A DNA stretch of 34,392 bases from SFLA01 sp045595785 (GTDB lineage Bacteria; Bacillota; Clostridia; Oscillospirales; CAG-382), in assembly GCA_045595785.1 (NCBI GenBank), contig JAZOBE010000021.1:1-34392 (forward strand), given 5' to 3'. The position numbers and the translations under genes are program-made. This document shows positions 1-5,327 of this stretch, one piece after another. The notes beneath the pieces are model-generated. The model saw only the letters and a program-made list of their open reading frames with translations. It made no database searches and had not been told where the DNA came from. Each line of letters begins with the position of its first letter. Positions within the stretch are counted from its first letter, which is position 1.

Positions 1-1
1 C

Positions 2-310
2 TCCTGTTCCCCCGAAATGGCGCGGCAATACGTGAAAATGGGATGGCATATTTCCTTTTCCGGCACCGTGACCTTTAAAAACGCCGCCATCGTTCCGGAA
101 GCGGCAAAGGCAGTGCCCTTGGATCGGCTTCTGGTGGAGACGGATGCCCCCTACCTTGCGCCCGTTCCCTATCGGGGTAAGCGAAACAAATCCTGCTACG
201 CCTACGCCACGTGTGAAAAACTTGCCGAGCTTCACGGTGTTACCACTGAGGAAATGGTACAAATTACTCGGGAAAATGCGTTGCGTTTTTTCAAAATGTT
301 ACAAAAATAA
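2..310 (+). CDS. tatD: TatD family metal-dependent DNase, C-terminal part
   Basis: This is the last third of a TatD-type hydrolase, a TIM-barrel metal-dependent nuclease that acts in the cytoplasm. The reading frame is open from base 2 and continues beyond the left edge, so the start is outside the window. The visible residues include a segment ISFSGTVTFKNA and the motif ETDAPYLAP, which carries the conserved metal-site Asp of TatD proteins, followed by RGKRNKS. The ATG at 17 is an internal methionine, because the frame upstream of it (SCSPEMA) still matches the family. The stop lies about 20 bases before the -35 element of the gap promoter, so the two genes are probably separate transcription units. 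Confidence 0.93.
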   Translation, partial: SCSPEMARQYVKMGWHISFSGTVTFKNAAIVPEAAKAVPLDRLLVETDAPYLAPVPYRGKRNKSCYAYATCEKLAELHGVTTEEMVQITRENALRFFKMLQK

Positions 311-328
311 AAATTTTGCAGTTTTCTC

Positions 329-357
329 TTGTAATTTTTGGAAAAGCGTACTATACT
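329..357 (+). promoter_or_regulatory. Sigma-A type promoter for gap
   Basis: A -35 box TTGTAA at 329-334 and a -10 box TATACT at 352-357 are separated by 17 bases. A start near 364 would give a leader of about 40 bases before the gap ATG. The ribosome binding site AAAGGAG lies at 388-394. Confidence 0.75.
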
Positions 358-402
358 AATGGATGGTAAAAAAATTAAACTAAACATAAAGGAGATACCA
401 CA

Positions 403-1416
403 ATGTCTGTAAAAGTTGCCATTAACGGTTTCGGTCGTATCGGCCGTCTCGCATTCCGTCAGATGTTCGCTGCTGAAGGCTACGAAGTAGTTGCCATCAA
501 CGACCTGACCGATCCCAAGATGCTCGCTCATCTTCTGAAGTATGACTCTGCTCAGGGTCGCTACAACAAGTCTGTTGAAGCTACCGAGAACTCCATCATC
601 GTAGATGGCAAGGAGATCACCATCTACTGTGAGAAGGACGCTGCAAACCTGCCCTGGGGCAAGCTCGGCGTTGACGTAGTTCTGGAATGCACCGGTTTCT
701 ACACCTCTAAGGAAAAGGCTTCTGCTCACATCACCGCAGGCGCTAAGAAGGTAGTTATCTCTGCTCCCGCAGGCAACGATCTTCCCACCATCGTTTACAA
801 TGTAAACGAAAACACTCTTACCGCAGAAGACAACGTAATCTCCGCTGCTTCCTGCACCACCAACTGCCTCGCTCCCATGGCTAAGGCTCTTAATGATTAC
901 GCTCCCATCCAGAGCGGTATCATGACCACCGTTCACGCTTACACCGGCGACCAGATGGTTCTCGACGGTCCTCACAGAAAGGGTGACTTCCGCAGAGCAC
1001 GTGCAGCTGCAGAAAACATCATCCCCAACAGCACCGGCGCTGCAAAGGCTATCGGTCTTGTTATTCCCGAGCTCAACGGCAAGCTCATCGGCTCCGCACA
1101 GAGAGTTCCCGTTCCCACCGGTTCTTCCACCATCCTCGTTGCTGTTGTTAAGGGCAAGGACGTTACCAAGGACGGTTTCACCGCTGCTATGAAGGCTGCT
1201 TCCTCCGAATCCTTCGGTTACACTGAAGAACAGCTCGTTTCCAGCGATATCATCGGTATCACCTATGGTTCTCTGTTTGACGCTACCCAGACCATGGTTT
1301 CCAAGATCGACGACGATACCTATCAGGTACAGGTAGTTTCTTGGTACGATAACGAAAACAGCTACACCAGCCAGATGGTTCGTACTATTAAGTACTTCGC
1401 TGAACTCGGCAAATAA
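403..1416 (+). CDS. gap: Type I glyceraldehyde-3-phosphate dehydrogenase (NAD-dependent)
   Basis: Cytoplasmic glycolytic enzyme that oxidises glyceraldehyde-3-phosphate to 1,3-bisphosphoglycerate. At 337 residues it has the full family length. The Rossmann motif NGFGRIGR (8-15) is at the N-terminus, Asp34 in AINDLTD points to NAD rather than NADP, the catalytic Cys151 lies in SAASCTTNC and the partner His178 in TTVHAYTGD. The start has a good AAAGGAG site 8 bases upstream. Codon use is strongly biased (CTC, AAG, GTT, TAC) compared with neighbours such as murC, as expected for a very highly expressed gene. It has its own promoter and terminator, so it is transcribed alone, unlike the gap-pgk-tpi operons of many Firmicutes. 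Confidence 0.99.
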   Translation: MSVKVAINGFGRIGRLAFRQMFAAEGYEVVAINDLTDPKMLAHLLKYDSAQGRYNKSVEATENSIIVDGKEITIYCEKDAANLPWGKLGVDVVLECTGFYTSKEKASAHITAGAKKVVISAPAGNDLPTIVYNVNENTLTAEDNVISAASCTTNCLAPMAKALNDYAPIQSGIMTTVHAYTGDQMVLDGPHRKGDFRRARAAAENIIPNSTGAAKAIGLVIPELNGKLIGSAQRVPVPTGSSTILVAVVKGKDVTKDGFTAAMKAASSESFGYTEEQLVSSDIIGITYGSLFDATQTMVSKIDDDTYQVQVVSWYDNENSYTSQMVRTIKYFAELGK

Positions 1417-1432
1417 GAAATTAAAAAACTTT

Positions 1433-1465
1433 TGTGCCGCGGTAATATCCGCGGCACAGTTTTTG
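1433..1465 (+). terminator. Rho-independent terminator after gap
   Basis: A perfect 10-bp GC-rich stem (TGTGCCGCGG at 1433-1442 with CCGCGGCACA at 1449-1458), a 6-base loop, and then GTTTTTG. Confidence 0.93.
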
Positions 1466-1511
1466 TATTAATGTTTTAGTAACCTATCTTGCATCATTTT
1501 TGGAGGAAAAT

Positions 1512-2090
1512 ATGCTTCCGCTCATTTTCAACAGTATTCTTCTGGGATTAGGCTTGGCAATGGACGCCTTCTCGGTTTCTCTTGCCAACGGGCTTAATGA
1601 ACCTTGTATGAAAAAAAGGAAAATTTTCGGTATTGCCGGCGTTTTTGCTGTTTTTCAGGCTATGATGCCTTTACTTGGCTGGGTGTGCGTTCACACCATC
1701 GTGAGCCATTTCAAGGTGTTTGAAAAGTTTATTCCCTGGATAGCACTTATCTTATTATGCTTTATAGGCGGTAAAATGCTGTATGAAGGCATCAAATGTG
1801 AAGGCGAGAGCTGCAGCTGCCGTACTTTAGGCATTACTACGTTATTGGTTCAGGGCGTCGCTACCTCTATTGATGCGCTTTCGGTTGGTTTTACTATTTC
1901 AAATTACGATTTCCCTTCCGCATTACTGTCTGCAGCGATAATAGCCGCCGTCACGTTTGTCATTTGCTTCTCAGGTGTTATTATCGGCAAAAAAGCAGGC
2001 ACAAAGCTTTCCGGAAAAGCAGGAATTTTAGGCGGAATTATTCTTATAATAATCGGTATAGAGATCTTTATTACCGGAATTATAAAGTAA
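1512..2090 (+). CDS. mntP: MntP-type manganese efflux pump
   Basis: Inner-membrane exporter of the MntP (DUF204) family, which removes excess Mn(II). The 192 residues form about six membrane helices in two pseudo-symmetric halves, each carrying the family's acidic motif: LAMDAFSVS (Asp18) and SIDALSVG (Asp121). The start is the ATG at 1512, because the site TGGAGG at 1501-1506 sits correctly before it; an in-frame TTG at 1500 overlaps that site. Oddities: the loop between the halves carries a cysteine cluster (C96, C101, C103), and no yybP-ykoY manganese riboswitch can fit in the 46 bases between the gap terminator and the start. I see no clear promoter in that gap. Confidence 0.93.
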   Translation: MLPLIFNSILLGLGLAMDAFSVSLANGLNEPCMKKRKIFGIAGVFAVFQAMMPLLGWVCVHTIVSHFKVFEKFIPWIALILLCFIGGKMLYEGIKCEGESCSCRTLGITTLLVQGVATSIDALSVGFTISNYDFPSALLSAAIIAAVTFVICFSGVIIGKKAGTKLSGKAGILGGIILIIIGIEIFITGIIK

Positions 2091-2105
2091 ATGTACAATA
2101 ATCAT

Positions 2106-2129
2106 CCGCCCGCATAGCGGGCGGTTTTT
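2106..2129 (+). terminator. Terminator after mntP
   Basis: The perfect stem CCGCCCGC/GCGGGCGG (2106-2113 with 2117-2124) has a 3-base loop and five T residues. Confidence 0.93.
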
Positions 2130-2205
2130 CATTTTCGGGCAGAGCCCTAAACGATACTGGCTGCGCACAAGTGCGCTTTAGATTGGCCTGCCAGCCATGC
2201 AATTT

Positions 2206-2691
2206 TTACTTGCTACCCGTAAACGGGTCTTTGGGGTCATACATACTCAGCTGATCGCTTTCTTGATCTTGTTTTAGTTGTTCGCTGATGTATTCTTTTA
2301 TGTCTTTCGTGTTTTTCCCTACCGTATCCACGTAGTACCCTTTGCACCAAAACTCGCGGTTCCTGTATGCAAATTTCATGTTGCCGTACTTTTGAAATAT
2401 CATCAAGCTGCTTTTTTCTTTCAAATACCCCATGAAACTTGATACGCTCATTTTGGGTGGTATACTTATCAACAGGTGTATATGGTCAGGGCACACTTCT
2501 CCTTCTATTATCTCCACTCCCTTCCATTGGCACAATGTTCTCAATATCTCCCTTATCTCCAAGCGTTTTTCTTCGAAAAACACTTTCCTTCGATATTTTG
2601 GCGCAAACACTATATGGTACTTGCAATTCCATTTTGTATGTGCTAAACTCTTTGTGGCGTTAAAATTGACTTTTTTCTCAAACTTTTTAAT
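2206..2691 (-). CDS. tnpA: IS200/IS605 family Y1 (HUH) transposase TnpA, no canonical start
   Basis: Single-strand transposase that cuts and joins hairpin ends through a tyrosine. The HUH motif is present as DHIHLLIS, and the tyrosine region as GYYVDTVGKN. The C-terminus ends with DPFTG, as in close relatives. The first usual start is GTG at 2610, but the frame upstream encodes SLAHTKWNCKYHI, the conserved N-terminus of the family, so the functional protein must begin earlier. Between there and the in-frame stop at 2743-2745 there is no ATG, GTG or TTG. The annotated start is an ATT at 2691, just after GGAGG, with poor spacing. Either a rare start is used or the start codon was lost, leaving an inactive copy. 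Confidence 0.8.
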   Translation of the reverse strand: MKKFEKKVNFNATKSLAHTKWNCKYHIVFAPKYRRKVFFEEKRLEIREILRTLCQWKGVEIIEGEVCPDHIHLLISIPPKMSVSSFMGYLKEKSSLMIFQKYGNMKFAYRNREFWCKGYYVDTVGKNTKDIKEYISEQLKQDQESDQLSMYDPKDPFTGSK

Positions 2692-2694
2692 GTC

Positions 2695-2754
2695 CTCCGA
2701 TTGTGATTTTTTAGTTTTGACTGGCAGGTCTTTTCTAATTTATCACAATCGGAG
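2695..2754 (-). promoter_or_regulatory. 12-bp inverted repeat hiding the tnpA ribosome binding site
   Basis: CTCCGATTGTGA at 2695-2706 and TCACAATCGGAG at 2743-2754 are perfect complements with a 36-base loop. In the tnpA transcript the downstream arm contains the GGAGG ribosome binding site, which would be paired. Repression of IS200 tnpA by a leader stem-loop that sequesters the Shine-Dalgarno is known for the enterobacterial element; its presence here is inferred from the repeat. Confidence 0.6.
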
Positions 2755-2793
2755 TTTCTTTGTCTATACTCATCGGTAATAACCTTCACGGAA

Positions 2794-2817
2794 CCCCGCC
2801 ACTATGGCGGGGTTTTC
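2794..2817 (+). terminator. Terminator-like hairpin at the upstream end of the IS200 element
   Basis: Stem CCCCGCC/GGCGGGG (2794-2800 with 2806-2812), 5-base loop and TTTTC on the + strand. It may also be one of the element's end hairpins. On the - strand there is no T-run, so it would stop + strand transcription only. Confidence 0.65.
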
Positions 2818-2823
2818 TTATAC

Positions 2824-2854
2824 AATAAAAAGGAGCTGTGAATACAGCTCCTTT
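2824..2854 (-). terminator. Terminator of the ECF S-component gene
   Basis: The perfect 11-bp stem AAAGGAGCTGT/ACAGCTCCTTT (2829-2839 with 2844-2854) is followed on the - strand by further T residues (TTTTTATTG). Confidence 0.85.
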
Positions 2855-2858
2855 GTTT

Positions 2859-3443
2859 TTACTTTTTTATTTTTTGCAAAGCGGAAATAATAACCGGGCA
2901 TATCACGGTGCAGGTAATAACCTCTATAATAAAATTAACACCAACAAGTCCGAGGAAAATAAACGTAACAGCGTTGGTTCCCGCCTCGCTTGCCCATTCC
3001 TTCATAAGAGGATTAAACAGTGTAATAAAAGCTATAACGAATATGGTGGTATTAAAGAAAGGCAACAGCGCTGAAAGCATAAAATTACGCCATTTTTTGC
3101 TTTCAAGTTTTTTTGTAAGAGCTGCAACGATAAGTAAACAGCAAGCCGCCAGCACAACACGCACGGCAGAGCCGATAAACGTCAAAAACGGGTCAAGCAT
3201 AAACATTACATTTCCGCCAACCTCAAAGCCTGTGGCACACTCAATAAAAAGCGTAATCCCCATTGCCGCAGAAACAATAATGCCGCATTTTGCACCGTAT
3301 TGTATACAAGCTATAGCGACGGGAATCAGCGCAAGCGTAAGCGATACCTGGAGGGTATTTGTCATTAAAGTTGATAAAAGCTGTAACACTACCGTGAGCG
3401 AACAAAGTATTGCACAATCAACAATAAACTTATTCTTCTTCAT
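2859..3443 (-). CDS. ECF transporter S component, substrate unknown
   Basis: Membrane substrate-capture subunit of an energy-coupling-factor vitamin or metabolite importer. The 194 residues are almost entirely hydrophobic, with about six helices, and the pattern LIPVAIACIQYGAKCGIIVSA in the first half resembles the S-component pattern of a Pro-containing helix followed by YG-x-K-x-G. Charged residues are limited to a short loop (KKLESKKWR) and the lysine-rich C-terminus. The start has AGAGGTG 6 bases upstream. It stands alone with its own promoter and terminator, so it would depend on an EcfA/A'/T module encoded elsewhere (group II arrangement). The leader is only about 20 bases, leaving no room for a riboswitch that would name the ligand. 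Confidence 0.75.
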   Translation of the reverse strand: MKKNKFIVDCAILCSLTVVLQLLSTLMTNTLQVSLTLALIPVAIACIQYGAKCGIIVSAAMGITLFIECATGFEVGGNVMFMLDPFLTFIGSAVRVVLAACCLLIVAALTKKLESKKWRNFMLSALLPFFNTTIFVIAFITLFNPLMKEWASEAGTNAVTFIFLGLVGVNFIIEVITCTVICPVIISALQKIKK

Positions 3444-3467
3444 ATTAACACCTCTTTCATAATAGGT

Positions 3468-3495
3468 ATTATACAGAAACTTTAGCTTTTTGCAA
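3468..3495 (-). promoter_or_regulatory. Promoter for the ECF S-component gene
   Basis: On the - strand, a consensus -10 TATAAT (3473-3468) lies 16 bases from TTGCAA (3495-3490). The start codon is about 25 bases downstream. Confidence 0.7.
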
Positions 3496-3558
3496 CATTA
3501 AAACTAAATAATTTTATTAATTTTATTCTAATTTATATGTCGAAAAACTAAAAACTCC

Positions 3559-3587
3559 TTTATTTTTAGTTAAAACTATGTTATAAT
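3559..3587 (+). promoter_or_regulatory. Extended -10 promoter for murC
   Basis: A consensus TATAAT at 3582-3587 is preceded by TG at 3579-3580, forming an extended -10. The -35 region (TTTATT near 3559) is weak. The murC ribosome binding site follows 20 bases later. Confidence 0.65.
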
Positions 3588-3618
3588 AATTACACAAATG
3601 AATTAAGAGGTGCTGTTT

Positions 3619-5004
3619 TTGGATATCAGAGATATTTCAGATAAAAGCCATATATATTTTGTCGGTATCGGCGGGATATCTATGTCCTCCCTTGCCGAGA
3701 TACTTCACAGAAAAGGATATAAGGTCAGCGGATACGATTGCTGTTCTTCTGCCGCAACAGACAGACTTAAAAAACTGGGTATACCCGTTTTTCATGAGAC
3801 TTTGCCTGAGCATATAAATGAAGTTACCGCCGCAGTCGTTACCGCCGCAGTACACGAAGACAATCCTGAGATAGTCCAGCTTCGCGCAAGCGGAATCCCC
3901 TGCTTTTCAAGAGCAGAGCTGTTAGGCGCTCTCGGCAGTAAATATGCCAATTCAATCGCCGTTGCAGGCACTCACGGCAAATCAACCACTACCGGCATGT
4001 TAAGTGATATTTTTACTACCGCTAAGAATGCAGATCCTACGATACTGGTCGGTGCTGTTGTGCCGGAGCTTGGCGGGACTTTCAGGCTTGGTCATGATGA
4101 AAACTTTATATACGAAGCCTGCGAATATACAGATTCTTTCCTGTCTTTTTATCCTCACATCGCAGCCGTTCTCAATCTGGAGCTTGACCACACCGATTAT
4201 TTTCCAAGCATTGAAGCGTTGGAGAATTCCTTTTCTAAGTTCATCAACAACGCCGGCGAAAACGGTATTGCAGTAGTTAACATGGATTCCGCCAATACAA
4301 TGATTGCGGCTGAAAACTGCTTGCCCAAAATAGTTACATACTCTCCGTCAGGCAACAAAAATGCTGATTACTATATTGAAAATCTTATTTTCGACCATGG
4401 ATTTGCCCGTTTTGATATTATACATGGTTGCTCTAAGCTGATAAGCATCGCTTTATCTGTCCCCGGTGAGCACAACGTAGCAGACGCGCTGTGTGCCGCC
4501 GTCTGTGCAGACTTAAGCGGTATTAAAGCACCCGACATTGCCGCAGGATTAAAAATGTTCAAGGGCGTCGCAAGACGATTTGAATTAAAAGGATATCTTA
4601 ACAGTGCTCCTGTTTTTGATGATTATGCTCATCATCCCGATGAAATAAAAGCGACATTGTCCGCAGCAAAGATGATGGGATATGACCGCGTGATCACTGT
4701 TTTCCAGCCCCACACCTACTCACGTCTTCATGATCTGTTTGAGGATTTTGCTGTTTCTTTTGAGAATTCCGATCTTACGGTATTTGCAGAAATATTCTCC
4801 GCCTCACGAGAAAAGGATATTTACGGAATTTCCTCTAAGGACCTGTCAGACAGAGTTAACGGCTCCGTGCACTTTCATACCTTTGCGGAAATTGAAGAAT
4901 TTCTGCAGAAAGAAGTTAGAAAAGGCGATATGGTTATCGTTATGGGTGCAGGAGATGTCATCAAGATTAGCAAAGATTTGATAAAAACCAAAAAAAACAG
5001 TTGA
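3619..5004 (+). CDS. murC: UDP-N-acetylmuramate--L-alanine ligase
   Basis: Cytoplasmic ATP-dependent ligase that adds the first amino acid, L-alanine, to UDP-MurNAc in peptidoglycan synthesis. Three Mur-ligase domains are visible: the N-terminal Rossmann-like VGIGGISMSSLAEIL, the ATP-binding GTHGKSTT at about 117-124, a central LNLELDHTDYF, and the C-terminal DDYAHHPDEI and FQPHTYSR signatures specific to MurC. I chose the TTG at 3619, because AAGAGGTG at 3605-3612 is then spaced by six bases; a GTG at 3610 lies inside that site and would add three residues. The gene is separate from murD, which is 24 kb away in this window. Confidence 0.97.
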   Translation: MDIRDISDKSHIYFVGIGGISMSSLAEILHRKGYKVSGYDCCSSAATDRLKKLGIPVFHETLPEHINEVTAAVVTAAVHEDNPEIVQLRASGIPCFSRAELLGALGSKYANSIAVAGTHGKSTTTGMLSDIFTTAKNADPTILVGAVVPELGGTFRLGHDENFIYEACEYTDSFLSFYPHIAAVLNLELDHTDYFPSIEALENSFSKFINNAGENGIAVVNMDSANTMIAAENCLPKIVTYSPSGNKNADYYIENLIFDHGFARFDIIHGCSKLISIALSVPGEHNVADALCAAVCADLSGIKAPDIAAGLKMFKGVARRFELKGYLNSAPVFDDYAHHPDEIKATLSAAKMMGYDRVITVFQPHTYSRLHDLFEDFAVSFENSDLTVFAEIFSASREKDIYGISSKDLSDRVNGSVHFHTFAEIEEFLQKEVRKGDMVIVMGAGDVIKISKDLIKTKKNS

Positions 5005-5029
5005 CAAACAGAGTTTTTTATAGTATTAT
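5001..5029 (+). promoter_or_regulatory. Promoter for rpmB
   Basis: TTGACA at 5001-5006 and TATTAT at 5024-5029 with 17 bases between. The -35 box overlaps the stop codon of murC (5002-5004). Confidence 0.85.
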
Positions 5030-5073
5030 AAGGTGTTCGAATTTTTATAGCATTTGATTTGGAGGTGTAATAG

Positions 5074-5262
5074 ATGGCAAAGTGTTCCGTATGTGGAAAG
5101 AGCGTTACTTTCGGTCACAACGTTTCCCATTCCAACAGAAAGACCAACAGAGTTTGGAAACCCAACATAAGAAAGGTAAAGGCTGTTGTTAACGGCACCA
5201 ATACTACCGTTTCCGTATGCTCCCGCTGCCTTCGTTCCGGTAAGGTTGTAAGAGCTAACTAA
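5074..5262 (+). CDS. rpmB: 50S ribosomal protein bL28, zinc-binding form
   Basis: Small basic protein of the large ribosomal subunit, 62 residues, normal for the family. It begins AKCSVCGKSVTFGHNVSHSN, typical of bL28. Four cysteines in two CxxC pairs (C4/C7 and C49/C52) identify the zinc-binding (C+) version rather than the C- paralogue that some bacteria switch to under zinc limitation. TTGGAGGTG precedes the ATG with good spacing. It is monocistronic, with its own promoter and a strong terminator. Codon use resembles that of gap, as expected for high expression. Confidence 0.98.
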   Translation: MAKCSVCGKSVTFGHNVSHSNRKTNRVWKPNIRKVKAVVNGTNTTVSVCSRCLRSGKVVRAN

Positions 5263-5280
5263 TAGTTAACCGAAAAAAAC

Positions 5281-5311
5281 AAACCCGACAGTTTTAAACT
5301 GTCGGGTTTTT
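5281..5311. terminator. Bidirectional terminator between rpmB and the membrane-sensor gene
   Basis: An 11-bp stem AAACCCGACAG/CTGTCGGGTTT (5281-5291 with 5299-5309), extendable through the A/T loop. A T-run follows on the + strand, and a run of A residues upstream gives a U-run on the - strand, so it can end both convergent genes. Confidence 0.9.
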
Positions 5312-5327
5312 GTTTGTCTTTATGCGT

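Larger units (their letters stand above)
2137..2812 (-). mobile_element. IS200/IS605-type insertion sequence (tnpA only), approximate ends
   Basis: A single-gene element lies between the mntP terminator and a hairpin at 2794-2812. The transposase-downstream flank (2137-2197) holds several small hairpins: GGGC/GCCC at 2137-2147, GCGCAC/GTGCGC at 2163-2176 inside CTGGC/GCCAG arms at 2157-2194. The upstream flank holds a 12-bp inverted repeat and a terminator-like hairpin. Subterminal hairpins of this kind are what Y1 transposases recognise. No TnpB gene is present. Exact ends cannot be fixed from one copy, because this family makes no target duplication and has no terminal inverted repeats. Confidence 0.55.

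Noticed and set aside
232..975. - strand open frame of 247 codons across the tatD-gap boundary
   Set aside because: Antisense to gap and across its promoter, without start signals or homology pattern.
1466..1511. Possible yybP-ykoY manganese riboswitch before mntP
   Set aside because: Only 46 bases separate the gap terminator from the start, far too short for this riboswitch.
3444..3467. Possible vitamin riboswitch before the ECF S component
   Set aside because: The predicted leader is about 20 bases, holding only the ribosome binding site.
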